A stretch of 64,000 bases of DNA, from contig NZ_JAMBMT010000001.1 in the NCBI RefSeq assembly GCF_040371085.1, positions 682,001 through 746,000 of the forward strand, given 5' to 3'. Numbering within the stretch: position 1 is the first letter of the stretch; each line of letters opens with the position of its first letter. Origin of the DNA: Psychrobacter sp. AH5. GTDB taxonomy: Bacteria > Pseudomonadota > Gammaproteobacteria > Pseudomonadales > Moraxellaceae. The notes under the pieces were generated by a model that worked only from the letters and a program-made list of their open reading frames with translations, did not search any database and was not told the origin of the DNA. Positions 50,973-60,892 of the stretch are shown piece by piece. The translations under genes were made by a program, and so were the position numbers.

Positions 50973-53807
50973 ATGAGCGAGTCGGTCAGTCCTATTGGCA
51001 TTGTAGATGAATTAAAACAGTCCTACTTAGATTATGCGATGAGCGTGATTGTCTCGCGCGCGCTACCTGATGTCCGTGATGGTTTCAAGCCGGTGCATCG
51101 CCGGGTGATGTACGCTATGCACGTGCTCTCTAATGACTACAATAAGCCTTATAAGAAGTCGGCGCGTGTGGTCGGGGACGTGATTGGTAAGTACCATCCG
51201 CATGGCGACAGTGCCGTCTATGACGCTATTGTACGGATGGCGCAAGATTTTAGTCTGCGCTACCCCATGGTTGATGGTCAAGGTAACTTTGGCTCCATTG
51301 ACGATGATCCACCGGCAGCAATGCGTTATACCGAAGTGCGCATGACTAAGCTAACCCATCAGATGCTTGCCGATTTGGACAAAGACACTGTCGATTGGGA
51401 AGATAACTACGACGGCTCTGAGCGCATGCCTAGCGTATTGCCGGCACGTGTTCCTAACTTATTGGTTAATGGTGCGACGGGTATCGCTGTCGGTATGGCG
51501 ACTAATATGGCGCCGCACAACTTAACTGAGGTGATTAATGCTTGCCTAGCGTACGCCGAAAACCCGCAAATATCAGCTGAGGAGCTGATGACTCATATCT
51601 CAGGTCCTGATTTTCCTACTGGCGGTATTATTTATGGTCGCGCTGGTATTCAAGATGCTTATCGCACTGGTAAAGGCCGTTTGCATGTGCGTGGTCGTTA
51701 TCACATCGAGCCGATGAGTGAGATGGGCGTCAACCGTGACCGTGAGCGTATTGTCTTTACCGAAGTGCCTTATCAAGCCAATAAAGCTAAGCTGATTGAG
51801 CGTATCGCTGAGCTGGTCCGTGACAAAAAAATCGAAGGTATCACTGAGATACGCGATGAGTCTGATAAAGACGGTATGCGGATCGCGATCGACTTGCGCC
51901 GCGGTGAGACCGCTGAAGTTATCGTGAACAATTTATTCTTGCAAACGCCGCTTGAGTCGAGCTTTAGTATCAATATGGTAGCGCTCGATAATGGTCAGCC
52001 TAAGCTATTGACGCTACGTCAGCTGATTGCGGCTTTTGTGCGTCATCGTCAAGAAGTGGTGACGCGCCGTACTATATTTGAGCTAAATAAAGCACGCGTC
52101 CGTGGTCATCTGCTTGAAGGTCTGACCGTCGCTTTAGCCAATATCGATGACATTATCGCCGCGATTAAAGCTTCTGCTAGCCGCGGTGAAGCTCGTGAGA
52201 GCTTGCTAGGTAATATTTGGGGCTCTGGTAGCGTGGTGGCGATGTTAGCGGCCGCCGGTAGCCAATCGGTACGTCCGGATTATATCGAAGGCGAAGATCC
52301 AAAAGCGCCGTTTGGGTTGATTGATGATAGCGTCCAAGGCGAGCAAGGCTATCGCTTATCACTAGAGCAAGTCAATGCTATTTTGGAGATGCAACTGCAC
52401 CGCCTAACGGGTCTTGAGCAAGATAAACTAACTGAAGAGTATCAAGACTTGCTACGTGAGATTGCTAATTTGGAATCGATCTTAGGTGATTTTGATAAGC
52501 TGATGATGATTATCTCTAATGAGCTGATTGAGATTCGCGAGAACTTTGGGGATGCGCGCCGTACTGATATTATCGACTCACGGACTGACTTTAGTCGTGA
52601 AGACTTGATTCCAGAGCAAACGGTAGTAATGACGGTTTCGCGTACCGGTTATGCCAAAACCCAGCCTATCGATGATTATGTGGCACAAAAACGCGGCGGC
52701 AAAGGTAAGTCAGCCACGGCGATGAAGGAAGATGATGTCATTGATCATTTGGTCGTCACATCTACGCATGCCACCGTGCTATGCTTTACCGATACGGGCC
52801 GAGTCTTTAGTCTGCGCGGCTTTGAAGTGCCTATCGCTAGCCGCGGCTCGCGTGGTCGTCCATTAGTGAACTTGATTGGCCTAAGTGGTGATGAGTCGGT
52901 GACGACAATCCTACCAATTCCAAAGTTTGTAGAAGAGCTATCAGCGAACAGCTCTGCTGGTACAGAAGATTTAGATGACTCAGCAGAGGACAGCAATACC
53001 GCTGAGCCACCGTTTGTGTTCTTTGCGACCGCCAATGGTACGGTCAAGCGCGTAGAGCTCAAGCAGTTTGCTAATATTCGCTCTAACGGTCTGATTGCTG
53101 TTGGTTTAGAGGAAGGTGATAAATTAGTCAGCGCCCGTATCACTAACGGTAGCCAAGAAGTGATGCTATTTGCTTCTAGTGGTAAAGCGATCCGCTTCGA
53201 TGAAAACGATGCTCGCGCTATGGGCCGTACCGCTAAAGGTGTGCGTGGTATGCGTCTGGTTGATGATGAGTTTATTAGATCATTAGTAGTGATTGAAGAT
53301 GATGTACGCGAGATCCTAATTGCTTGCGAAAATGGCTTTGGTAAGCGTACCTTCGTTGATGAGTTTAATACTCAGCATCGCGGCGGCGGCGGTGTAATCG
53401 CTATCAAAACTAGCGAGCGTAACGGCGCTTTGGTTCGAGCTACTAAAGTTGATCCAGAAGATGATATTATCTTGATATCTGATAAAGGTACGCTTGTACG
53501 CACGCCAGTTGAGCACGTAGCAAGCTCAGGTCGTAACACCCAAGGCGTGACTTTGATACGTTTATCGAAGGATGAAAAACTAGTCGCTATGGCACGTGTC
53601 GAGCATGAAGAAGAAGATAACGCTTTGATCGATGCTATGCGCGAAGACGGCACCTTTGAGGTTGAAGGGCAAGAACAAAGAGACATAGATGCTAAGACTG
53701 ATAGCAGCGCTAATTCAGAAATAAGTAATTCTATTGATATCGCTAATGACTATACTTTAGAAGATGAGAGTTTAGCCGATAATAGTGACGCCGATAACGA
53801 GGATTAA
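50973..53807 (+). CDS. gyrA: DNA gyrase subunit A
   Basis: A 944-residue topoisomerase subunit. AAGGAG five bases before the ATG at 50973 fixes this start; an upstream in-frame GTG at 50949 is rejected. The quinolone-determining region is [20 protein letters not shown] with Ser and Asp at the positions equivalent to E. coli 83 and 87, so wild type. The active-site Tyr is in [10 protein letters not shown]. The GyrA box reads QKRGGKGKS, and the C-terminal pinwheel repeats ([27 protein letters not shown]) are followed by an acidic tail of about 60 residues. Confidence 0.97.
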   Translation: MSESVSPIGIVDELKQSYLDYAMSVIVSRALPDVRDGFKPVHRRVMYAMHVLSNDYNKPYKKSARVVGDVIGKYHPHGDSAVYDAIVRMAQDFSLRYPMVDGQGNFGSIDDDPPAAMRYTEVRMTKLTHQMLADLDKDTVDWEDNYDGSERMPSVLPARVPNLLVNGATGIAVGMATNMAPHNLTEVINACLAYAENPQISAEELMTHISGPDFPTGGIIYGRAGIQDAYRTGKGRLHVRGRYHIEPMSEMGVNRDRERIVFTEVPYQANKAKLIERIAELVRDKKIEGITEIRDESDKDGMRIAIDLRRGETAEVIVNNLFLQTPLESSFSINMVALDNGQPKLLTLRQLIAAFVRHRQEVVTRRTIFELNKARVRGHLLEGLTVALANIDDIIAAIKASASRGEARESLLGNIWGSGSVVAMLAAAGSQSVRPDYIEGEDPKAPFGLIDDSVQGEQGYRLSLEQVNAILEMQLHRLTGLEQDKLTEEYQDLLREIANLESILGDFDKLMMIISNELIEIRENFGDARRTDIIDSRTDFSREDLIPEQTVVMTVSRTGYAKTQPIDDYVAQKRGGKGKSATAMKEDDVIDHLVVTSTHATVLCFTDTGRVFSLRGFEVPIASRGSRGRPLVNLIGLSGDESVTTILPIPKFVEELSANSSAGTEDLDDSAEDSNTAEPPFVFFATANGTVKRVELKQFANIRSNGLIAVGLEEGDKLVSARITNGSQEVMLFASSGKAIRFDENDARAMGRTAKGVRGMRLVDDEFIRSLVVIEDDVREILIACENGFGKRTFVDEFNTQHRGGGGVIAIKTSERNGALVRATKVDPEDDIILISDKGTLVRTPVEHVASSGRNTQGVTLIRLSKDEKLVAMARVEHEEEDNALIDAMREDGTFEVEGQEQRDIDAKTDSSANSEISNSIDIANDYTLEDESLADNSDADNED

Positions 53808-53856
53808 TAGTTGCCGCTAGTCACCTTATATTAATTTTAAACTTTTTTAAAAAAAG

Positions 53857-53890
53857 CCTCTGACGTTATCGTTGGAGGTTTTTAGTTTTT
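53857..53890 (+). terminator. Rho-independent terminator of gyrA
   Basis: A 9-bp stem CCTCTGACG / CGTTGGAGG with two G-T pairs, loop TTAT, then TTTTTAGTTTTTT. Confidence 0.75.
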
Positions 53891-53983
53891 TATCTGATAT
53901 TTCAAATAACTAGGATTTTAAGCAGAGCGTATTATAAAAAATAGTTTGTCCCAAAACGGGTTTTAAATTAAAAGGCTGTTGTC

Positions 53984-55054
53984 ATGATTACCACCAATCG
54001 TACCTTTCAAGGAACCGTAGCATCAATATCATCAAGTTTTTTGTTTTCACTGATGTTCTTGTTTGGCTTGTTTATGCAGCCTTTGTCAGGTACGCAGGTG
54101 GCCTCATGGCGTGTGCTGATGATGTTATTAAGTTTGGTACTATTGGTGAGCTTTACCAAGCAGTGGCAGCACGTTTTTGAGTATCTAAAAACTTTAAAGA
54201 CGCCAAAAGATTGGTTGTTGTTTGTATTGCCAACGCCGATTCTGGGCGGACAAATTTGGTTATTTATGTGGGGGCCTGTTAATGGTTACGGGCTAGATGT
54301 GACCTTGGGTTATTTTTTATTGCCACTGGTGATGATACTGCTTGGGCGGTTTCTGTATAAAGAAAACATGAGTCTTTGGCAATGGATTGCAGCGCTCTGT
54401 GCAGCGATGGGCGTCAGCTACGATGTTTTTCAATATGGCTCGATATCTTGGGTGACGCTGTTTGCCTGCTTGGGCTATCCTCCTTATTATTTACTGCGAC
54501 GTAAGCTTGCGGTACCGCCGGTTACTGGTCTGCTTTCTGATTTGACTTTATTATCGCCGGTGGTATTAATCATGCTTTATAGCAGCGGCGGCTTTAGTAT
54601 GGCGACACAGACCAGCAAGTTTTGGTATCTGTTGCCACTGTTAGGCGCTTTTAGTGCGCTTGCGATGTCGCTATCGATGGTGGCTAGTCGCAAGCTGCCC
54701 GTTTCATTATTTGGGGCACTGAGCTATCTTGAGCCTATGCTGTTGTTTGTATTATCGGTGACAGTATTAAAGCAAAGCCTAGATGAAGGCGGCTCTTTAT
54801 TCATGTATGGCATGGTCAGCTTAGCTTTAGTGTTTATGATTATCGATAGCGCAGCAGGTTATATTACGCGGCGCCGTGATGATCGGTTACATGGCTATAA
54901 CGAGCCACAAATCGATACTTTCCCGCCGCGCCAGCGCTTAATAAAACGCCGTATAAAAGGGGTATTAAGAGCGCGGCGATTTCGCAAAATTCGTCGCTAT
55001 CAGCAGCGAGTTAATAGAATTGAACAAAAAATTGAGCAATTGCATTCAAAATAA
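53984..55054 (+). CDS. RarD-like EamA-family permease
   Basis: A 356-residue membrane protein with about ten spans. It shows RarD pattern blocks: QVASWRVLMMLLSLVLL, QIWLFMWGPVNGYGLDVTLG then YFLLPLVMILLGRF, and GALSYLEPMLLFVLSVTVL. A basic cytoplasmic tail of about 55 residues (RRDDRLHGYN..., RIKGVLRARRFRKIRRYQQR) is longer than usual. The substrate is unknown; RarD was linked to chloramphenicol resistance only by name. Confidence 0.82.
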   Translation: MITTNRTFQGTVASISSSFLFSLMFLFGLFMQPLSGTQVASWRVLMMLLSLVLLVSFTKQWQHVFEYLKTLKTPKDWLLFVLPTPILGGQIWLFMWGPVNGYGLDVTLGYFLLPLVMILLGRFLYKENMSLWQWIAALCAAMGVSYDVFQYGSISWVTLFACLGYPPYYLLRRKLAVPPVTGLLSDLTLLSPVVLIMLYSSGGFSMATQTSKFWYLLPLLGAFSALAMSLSMVASRKLPVSLFGALSYLEPMLLFVLSVTVLKQSLDEGGSLFMYGMVSLALVFMIIDSAAGYITRRRDDRLHGYNEPQIDTFPPRQRLIKRRIKGVLRARRFRKIRRYQQRVNRIEQKIEQLHSK

Positions 55055-55274
55055 AAGGCAGTTTAGCTAATAAGCGAGTTTAATCAGTTCCTAAAGTTTA
55101 TATTGACTACTAAGATATTATTTTTGGTAACTGACAGTAGGTAAAGACGAGCTATAAATGAAATAATCTAACTATTATTAACATCACTTTCATTTATAAC
55201 CTTCAACGTGATAGTTTACTTAACTAAAGCTAGCGGTTATTTTTACTCACAGACATTTTATATTAGGATACTCT

Positions 55275-55943
55275 ATGTTACATCTTCATCATTTAGAAAA
55301 CTCTCGCTCGTTTCGTATCTTATGGCTGTTAGAGGAGTTGGCAGTAGACTATCAGCTGACTTGTTATGATCGTAATAAGGCTTACCGCGCTCCGGATAGT
55401 CTAAAGGAGGTGCATCCGCTAGGACACGCGCCGATATTGGAGGTGGATGGTCGCCCGTTATTAGAGTCGGGATTTATCATCGAATATCTAATCAAGCATT
55501 ATGATTCAGAGCAGAAGTTTAAGCCTGCTGATGATAATGAAAGTGCTTGGGAGAATTATACCTTTTGGCTACATTTCGCTGAGGCTTCACTAATGCCGCC
55601 GCTGGTTATGCGCCTAGTATTTACTAAGGTGGTTGAGCAATCTCCCATGCTGATCAAGCCTATTAGCAAAAAGATTCAAGGCCAAGTCGAAAAAAGCATG
55701 ATCAGCTCAAGTTTAGAGCCCATGCTAAAGATGATGGAGAAGCATTTAGAAGATAAGCGCTGGTTTGCAGGGAGCGAGTTTAGCGCCGCTGATATTCAGA
55801 TGCATTTAGCGGTATTAGGAGCTAATGCAGGGGAAGGTTTAAATAGAAAAAAATACGCCAATATTCTTAACTGGCTCAAGCGCTGTGAGGAACGTCCAGC
55901 CTTTAAGCAAGCCGTAGAGAAGGGCGGACGCGTCAGTTTTTAA
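55275..55943 (+). CDS. Glutathione S-transferase family protein
   Basis: A 222-residue protein with thioredoxin-like N-terminal domain. HHLENSRSFRILWLLEELAV is followed by the cis-Pro site GHAPILEVDGRPLLESGFII (ESG motif) and a helical C-terminal domain ending with SAADIQMHLAVLGA. The Ser in NSRS is the probable catalytic hydroxyl residue. Substrate unknown. The 220 bp before it contain no other feature. Confidence 0.9.
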   Translation: MLHLHHLENSRSFRILWLLEELAVDYQLTCYDRNKAYRAPDSLKEVHPLGHAPILEVDGRPLLESGFIIEYLIKHYDSEQKFKPADDNESAWENYTFWLHFAEASLMPPLVMRLVFTKVVEQSPMLIKPISKKIQGQVEKSMISSSLEPMLKMMEKHLEDKRWFAGSEFSAADIQMHLAVLGANAGEGLNRKKYANILNWLKRCEERPAFKQAVEKGGRVSF

Positions 55944-55987
55944 AACAAACGACTAGCTTTGCAACTTTAATCATCCTATAAATACCT

Positions 55988-56027
55988 AAGGGCGTGTTAT
56001 CGAAAATTTCATCGATGACATGCCCTT
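55988..56027. repeat. Imperfect inverted repeat downstream of the GST gene
   Basis: AAGGGCGTGTTATCGA / TCGATGACATGCCCTT, 14 of 16 identical (the other two are G-T pairable in the plus transcript). It lacks a T run. It may act in transcript stabilisation or be a dispersed palindrome. Confidence 0.7.
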
Positions 56028-56116
56028 ATTGCTATACTACTACACCTCTATACTACTTGCTGCTATGAATATTTTATATCCGTAACAAGCCCCATACCCT
56101 AATATAAGGTTATCCT

Positions 56117-56344
56117 ATGAGCGATCCAAAAAAACTAAATAATGAGCCTTTTGATGAGCAGAGTATTGAGCAGCAACCGATATCTATCAAATCTTGGGGG
56201 CAAAAATTACTAGTTGCGCTATTATGCATAGCCAGCTTTTATGGGGGCTGGAAATCCTACGAGTCCAATATGGCAAACGAATGCTATGCCAGTGGCGGTC
56301 AGGTTATAAAGGGCGAGCGTACTATTATCTGTCAACTGCCTTAG
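56117..56344 (+). CDS. Small single-span membrane protein
   Basis: A 75-residue protein with hydrophilic N-terminus, one membrane span (KLLVALLCIASFYGGWKSY) and a short periplasmic part with two cysteines (NECYASGGQVIKGERTIICQ). It is unrecognised. It lies 65 bp before the ribonuclease Z gene and may be co-transcribed. Confidence 0.55.
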   Translation: MSDPKKLNNEPFDEQSIEQQPISIKSWGQKLLVALLCIASFYGGWKSYESNMANECYASGGQVIKGERTIICQLP

Positions 56345-56409
56345 TTTATTTGACAGCAGTTTTTATCGCTTTTTGAGGGATGTATCAGTTTATATAAGGA
56401 CTCATAATC

Positions 56410-57561
56410 ATGCTACAACTGACCTTCTTGGGTACTTCAGCTGGCGTTCCTACCAAGCAGCGCAATGTCACCGCCTTAGCTGTCGAATGTCTCAATCCTT
56501 ATCAAGATCCCAAAAACGCTCAGCAAAATAAAAAGGGTCGGCCTTGGGTTTTGATAGATTGCGGTGAAGGCACGCAGCAGCAACTGCTACGCACTAAGCT
56601 ATCGTTGCATCAGCTACTAGCCATTGCTATCACTCATGTGCATGGCGATCATTGTTATGGCCTGCCAGGTCTGCTCGCTAGTGCAGCTATGTCTGGACGT
56701 ACTACGCCGCTGACTATTATCGCCCCACAAGCGATTGCTGCTTATCTTGAAGCCATAAAATCTACCACCGAATTGCATTTGTCTTTTGCTATCGACTTTA
56801 TAGCGATAGAAGATATTTTAGCCAATAAAAATCCAAGCGCTTATAAGCATAAGCAAAGTAGTGTTAATAAAAAAGCCAGTGATGAGAGCACTGAGCACCA
56901 ACTAACCATAACACTAGATAATCAGCATAGCGTAGCTATCGATATCACTAAGCTGTCGCACCGAGTACCTTCGCACGCTTTTGCTATCACGCAAACTATT
57001 AGTCAGCGAGTCTTAAATACTGATAAATTAAAGTCTCAAGGTATCACGCCAAGTAAACTATGGGGGGAGCTGCAACAAGGTCAAGATGTCTACACCGATG
57101 CAGGGCAGCGGCTACTGTCTGCCGACTATGTGCATGATAATAAGCGGCGTACGCGCATAGTGGTCGCTGGCGATAATGATACGCCGACTTGCTTAAGCGC
57201 GGCTGTAAAAGACACCAATCTGCTCATACATGAAGCCACTTATACGACTGATGTGTTAGCTAATATTCAAGACAAAACAACAAGGCTAAATACTAATTTT
57301 GATCCAATGCATAGTAGTGCTAAGCAAATCGCGCAGTTTGCTGAGAAAAGTGAGATTAATAATCTTATATTGACCCATTTTAGCGCCCGTTATCAAAGCT
57401 TTGATGAACCGCAGAGCCGTACTGCTAATATGGGTCATATTCGAAAAGAGGCTGAAAGCGTCTATCAGGGTAATTTGTGGTTAGCAGAGGATTTTGCCCA
57501 ATATAGAGTCGATGGCGCAGACAATAAAGTTGACTATTTAGGCTCAGCACGCAAAGGCTAA
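56410..57561 (+). CDS. rnz: Ribonuclease Z
   Basis: A 383-residue metallo-beta-lactamase fold protein. The start MLQLTFLGTSAGVPTKQRNV is the short-form tRNase Z signature; the zinc ligands are in THVHGDHCYGLPGLL (HxHxDH), VVAGDNDTPTC, LIHEATYT and LTHFSARY. It trims tRNA 3' trailers. It contains a Lys/Ser/Gln-rich insertion (about residues 135-165). The end overlaps the convergent DUF815 gene by 4 bp. Confidence 0.93.
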   Translation: MLQLTFLGTSAGVPTKQRNVTALAVECLNPYQDPKNAQQNKKGRPWVLIDCGEGTQQQLLRTKLSLHQLLAIAITHVHGDHCYGLPGLLASAAMSGRTTPLTIIAPQAIAAYLEAIKSTTELHLSFAIDFIAIEDILANKNPSAYKHKQSSVNKKASDESTEHQLTITLDNQHSVAIDITKLSHRVPSHAFAITQTISQRVLNTDKLKSQGITPSKLWGELQQGQDVYTDAGQRLLSADYVHDNKRRTRIVVAGDNDTPTCLSAAVKDTNLLIHEATYTTDVLANIQDKTTRLNTNFDPMHSSAKQIAQFAEKSEINNLILTHFSARYQSFDEPQSRTANMGHIRKEAESVYQGNLWLAEDFAQYRVDGADNKVDYLGSARKG

Positions 57562-58520
57562 AGCTTACTATCCGCTGCATCTAATTGAGCTTTGCCTTGC
57601 CAATAGCGACTAAATTGATAAGCTACGCGGCCGGAGCGGCCACCACGTTCTGACGCCCAGCGCAGCGCCGCCGCTCGAATATCATCAGCTAAATCTGCGT
57701 TTATTAGATTATTTTCGCTACTACTACTACTATTGTTGCTCTCTGCTAGTGCTGAGGAATTAGATAAGCTTAAATAGTGCTGTACAATGTGCAAATAGGT
57801 TTGCTGATTCATCGGATAAAATGATAGCCATAGGCCAAAGCGATCCGATAACGACACCGTCTCATCAATAGTCTCATAAGGGTTAACCTCATCGGTTTGC
57901 CCATTATAAATATCTAGATTGTCCTTCATAAGCTGCGGCAGCAAATGGCGACGATTACTAGTGGCATAAACCAGTAGCTTATCTTGCTCAGAGTCCAGCG
58001 CGCCATCTAATACGCTTTTTAGGGTGCGATAACTCTCATCTTGTCCGTTAAAAGCCAAATCATCGCAGTAGACGACATAGCGGCAATGGCTATCAGTCGG
58101 CAGCTCATTGATAGCGGCGCGAATCTTATCTAAGACTTGCAGATCATCACGCGCAATCTCAATAATCCGTAGCCCCTCAGAGTGGTACTCTTTTAATAAA
58201 GCGCGTATCAGTGAGGATTTGCCTGCGCCGCGAGTACCGGTCATGAGCACATGATTGGCCGGATAGCCTTTAAGAAACTGGCGAGTGTTTTCAATAAGTT
58301 TTGACTTTTGTGTCTCAATACCTTGCAGATCATCCAAGCTTAAAAACAGATTTACTGAGAGCGGCTCTAGATGTCCGCTGCGACCACCGACCCAGCGATA
58401 AGCTAACTGCTCAGGATCTATTTTAATCTTGGGCGTGACTCGCTCTTGCAGGTATTGGCCGAGTAGGGATAGCAGCGCTTCGGGTAGGGCATACTGAGCG
58501 GAGGGATTTAATTCAGACAT
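57558..58520 (-). CDS. DUF815-family AAA ATPase
   Basis: A 320-residue ATPase with Walker A MTGTRGAGKSSLIRALL, a Walker B-like CRYVVYCDDLAFNGQDESYR, and the family block RHLLPQLMKDNL and LSDRFGLWLSFYPMNQQTYL. The function is unknown across the family. A Ser/Asn-rich stretch near residue 265 is unusual. Repeat copy B begins 33 bp upstream. Confidence 0.85.
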   Translation of the reverse strand: MSELNPSAQYALPEALLSLLGQYLQERVTPKIKIDPEQLAYRWVGGRSGHLEPLSVNLFLSLDDLQGIETQKSKLIENTRQFLKGYPANHVLMTGTRGAGKSSLIRALLKEYHSEGLRIIEIARDDLQVLDKIRAAINELPTDSHCRYVVYCDDLAFNGQDESYRTLKSVLDGALDSEQDKLLVYATSNRRHLLPQLMKDNLDIYNGQTDEVNPYETIDETVSLSDRFGLWLSFYPMNQQTYLHIVQHYLSLSNSSALAESNNSSSSSENNLINADLADDIRAAALRWASERGGRSGRVAYQFSRYWQGKAQLDAADSKL

Positions 58521-58552
58521 AGTTATTCTAATAGTTAGGATTAAATGTAAGA

Positions 58553-58693
58553 TAGACTATAGTCGATTCACTATAAAAGTGATATAGCGCTACTGGGATG
58601 AATTTTATGCAGCCTCTGTGATAACAGCACGCCAGTAAAATTTATACCAGTAGCGCGCTTAATTTCGTAACAATTTTACTTTGAACTGACCAT
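58553..58693 (+). repeat. Dispersed intergenic repeat, copy B
   Basis: CTATAGTCGATTCACTATAA, ACTGGGATGAATTTTATGCA then GCCTCTG, and CAGTAAAATTTATACCAGTA; homologous to copy A and copy C but slightly shorter at the centre. It fills most of the gap between the DUF815 gene and the kinase gene. Confidence 0.85.
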
Positions 58694-58723
58694 ATAACAA
58701 TACGATAAAGGCATTACTTTACT

Positions 58724-59674
58724 ATGAAAGAGGGTGAAAGTCATATCTTAAACAAGCAAAGCTTGCAGCAACGAGCGGATAAGCTCTTGCCTATTATCAC
58801 CCACAAGCTTACGCAATTAGGCTATCAAGCCATAGCTCATCAGAGTATCAGTCAACAAGATAGCGAAACTAGTATTTATCAAGGATTAACGCGCGCTACT
58901 CATAGTCAATTTGGGCAAGTGATGGTTAAATGGCAAGTCAATACTGATCATTCATCAAATTTAACCTCGTTGCAGCATGAAATAGCAGTTTTAATAGCAC
59001 TAAATAATTGGCAGAATATGCAGGCAAACACTATGGCACCGCTGTTGTTGGCTTTTGAAAACATGCATCTAAAGGTTTTAGCGCAAGAGCAGCTATTGAC
59101 CTTGTTAGTGATGCCTTATTATTGGCATGGTAGTCTCGCAAAATATCTAAAGCAGCCTTTAACTCATGAGCAAAAACATCAATTTATAGTGCAGTCGGCG
59201 CAGCTATTAGCTAATTTACATCGTAGTGGTTGGCTACATAATGATATTAAACCAAGCAATATCTTAATGAGTCCCGATTACGGTTTGCTGCTGACCGATT
59301 TTGCTTTAGCACAGCCAATTGAAGCTAATAATAACCATAGAAATAACTCTGGAAATAATGCTGGCACGCCTGCTTATCTAGCCCCTGAACGTTGGCAAGG
59401 ACAGGGCGCTACACTACAAAGCGATATTTATGCTTTTGGCATTATGCTATATGAGATATTGCTAGGCAAAAGACCTTTTATCATTGATTCAGCAAAAAGC
59501 GCTAGTTTACAACAATGGGCTATGCAGCATTGCCAACAGCCAGTAGCCAAACTACCGAAACAGTATCAATGCTATCAGACAATTATAAATAAAGCATTGG
59601 CAAAGCAGCTGCAAAATAGATATCAAAGTATGCAGCAGCTAGTAACAGATTTACAGACGTTGAACGTTGGATAA
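58724..59674 (+). CDS. Serine/threonine protein kinase-like protein
   Basis: A 316-residue soluble protein with a Hanks-type fold. VMVKWQV gives the ATP-binding Lys, LQHEIAVL the helix C Glu, WLHNDIKPSNILM the catalytic loop (HND in place of HRD), TDFALAQ in place of DFG, and GTPAYLAPERW the APE region. The C-terminal lobe reads SDIYAFGIMLYEILLGKRPF. No sensor or membrane segment is attached. Substitution of DFG Gly by Ala is tolerated in some active kinases. Substrates are unknown. Confidence 0.85.
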   Translation: MKEGESHILNKQSLQQRADKLLPIITHKLTQLGYQAIAHQSISQQDSETSIYQGLTRATHSQFGQVMVKWQVNTDHSSNLTSLQHEIAVLIALNNWQNMQANTMAPLLLAFENMHLKVLAQEQLLTLLVMPYYWHGSLAKYLKQPLTHEQKHQFIVQSAQLLANLHRSGWLHNDIKPSNILMSPDYGLLLTDFALAQPIEANNNHRNNSGNNAGTPAYLAPERWQGQGATLQSDIYAFGIMLYEILLGKRPFIIDSAKSASLQQWAMQHCQQPVAKLPKQYQCYQTIINKALAKQLQNRYQSMQQLVTDLQTLNVG

Positions 59675-59693
59675 AGCGCTATTAAACTTACAG

Positions 59694-60206
59694 TTATTGA
59701 TAATCCTGATATAGCGCTTCGACCGGCTTATCATTAACGATGCTTTGACAGGCAGTAAACTTGCTGTCGAAGTCTTGTTGTAACTTATCAACGTTAGTCA
59801 CATCGGTGTCGTTAGGGTTAGCATAATAAGTTTTGGCGCTAGTGGCGTAGCGACTCAGGCTATCTAAAGACTCATCGCAAACCTCAAAGGGCTTGATAGT
59901 GGGCAGACGGTTAATATTGATATTATCCATCACGCGATAGCTATTATTGATAACTCGTGCCAATAGCTTAGTATCTTTAGACTCAATAGCAATTTGCGTA
60001 TCTGATCTAAGCTTTGTCAGCTCTTTTAAGAGGATGTCTGCATCGTGATGGTAACCGCTAAATTTATCTAAGCTCATCATCACTTTAGTATTAGCCGCTG
60101 AAGTAGCATCGAGCGAGCTATCAGCTTTATATAAAACCTTCACACTTACCAGCCAAGCTAAAGCCAATACTAGTAAGCCTATAACGACCCATAACCCTTT
60201 ACTCAT
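59694..60206 (-). CDS. Uncharacterised membrane-anchored protein
   Basis: A 170-residue protein: N-terminal anchor (GLWVVIGLLVLALAWLVSVKVL) followed by a helical periplasmic domain with two cysteines (FEVCDESLD, KFTACQSIV), which may form a disulfide. It is unrecognised. It converges with the kinase gene 19 bp away. 60207-60333 shows nothing further. Confidence 0.55.
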   Translation of the reverse strand: MSKGLWVVIGLLVLALAWLVSVKVLYKADSSLDATSAANTKVMMSLDKFSGYHHDADILLKELTKLRSDTQIAIESKDTKLLARVINNSYRVMDNININRLPTIKPFEVCDESLDSLSRYATSAKTYYANPNDTDVTNVDKLQQDFDSKFTACQSIVNDKPVEALYQDYQ

Positions 60207-60333
60207 TCATTTCACCTAGAGGTTTTATTGTATTCATACTCAGGGCGTAGTATGGCATATTTCTGGTAGGCAAGGCTTTGCCAACGCTATTATTTAGGCT
60301 CTATGGATTACGGTTCAAATCTCAAACTCTAGA

Positions 60334-60360
60334 CACAAAAAAACCTGCTAAAAAGCAGGC
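60334..60360 (-). terminator. Terminator of tRNA-Leu
   Basis: CCTGCT / AGCAGG stem with A-rich loop, followed by U7 on the minus strand. Confidence 0.85.
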
Positions 60361-60398
60361 TTAATGTTGAATCTGGTTTGAGAGGTACTATCGAAAAA

Positions 60399-60483
60399 TG
60401 GTGGGGCTGGAGAGACTCGAACTCTCACACCTTGCGGCGCCAGAACCTAAATCTGGTGCGTCTACCAATTCCGCCACAGCCCC
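60399..60483 (-). tRNA. tRNA-Leu (TAG)
   Basis: An 85-nt class II tRNA on the minus strand: GGGGCTG / CAGCCCC acceptor, anticodon loop ATTTAGG giving TAG, long variable arm GGCGCCGCAAGGTGT region, T-loop GTTCGAGTC, encoded CCA. Confidence 0.97.
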
Positions 60484-60571
60484 ATTATCAAAACTCTATC
60501 ATCGTTAAAGATTAAATTCAAACGACATATAGATAGATAACTGATTCGGTAGTGCGTCTCAGTGGTTGGCT

Positions 60572-60599
60572 ATTATATAGAGTTTAAAGAGTTTGGCAA
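60572..60599 (-). promoter_or_regulatory. Promoter of tRNA-Leu
   Basis: On the minus strand TTGCCA (60599-60594), a 16-bp spacer and TATAAT (60577-60572), about 90 bp upstream of the tRNA. Confidence 0.75.
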
Positions 60600-60742
60600 G
60601 CCCTTTTTTTAAATTAATTTAAATTTTTTCTATTATTTATTCATATTTTCTAGCTGTTTTATAGGAATGTTAGATTTATCAAGGGTTTAAGTAAGGTTAA
60701 ACTACAAAACTAATATTTATCATTATACCCTGTTTTTTATTT

Positions 60743-60892
60743 AGTATAGTCAAATCGAAATAAAGTCGATACGTTTATAGTGCCGTGCTACTGGTACAAA
60801 TTTTCCTTGCTTGCTGTGCGCTTCGCACTCCAGAGGCTGCACAAAACTTATTCCAGTAGCACTGTATCTGTTTTAAAGTGTATTAACTATAT
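60743..60892 (-). repeat. Dispersed intergenic repeat, copy C
   Basis: On the minus strand it starts ATATAGTTAATACACTTTAA and passes GCTACTGGAATAAGTTTTGT, CAAGGAAAATTTGTACCAGT and GACTTTATTTCGATTTGACT. It aligns end to end with copy A. Its first 20 bases lie inside ntrC, encoding the last codons and the stop. Confidence 0.88.

Noticed and set aside
51180..51330. Fluoroquinolone-resistance substitutions in gyrA
   Set aside because: The motif GDSAVYD keeps Ser and Asp at the two key positions, so the region reads as wild type.
55988..56027. Rho-independent terminator after the GST gene
   Set aside because: The inverted repeat is strong but no T run follows; recorded as an inverted repeat instead.
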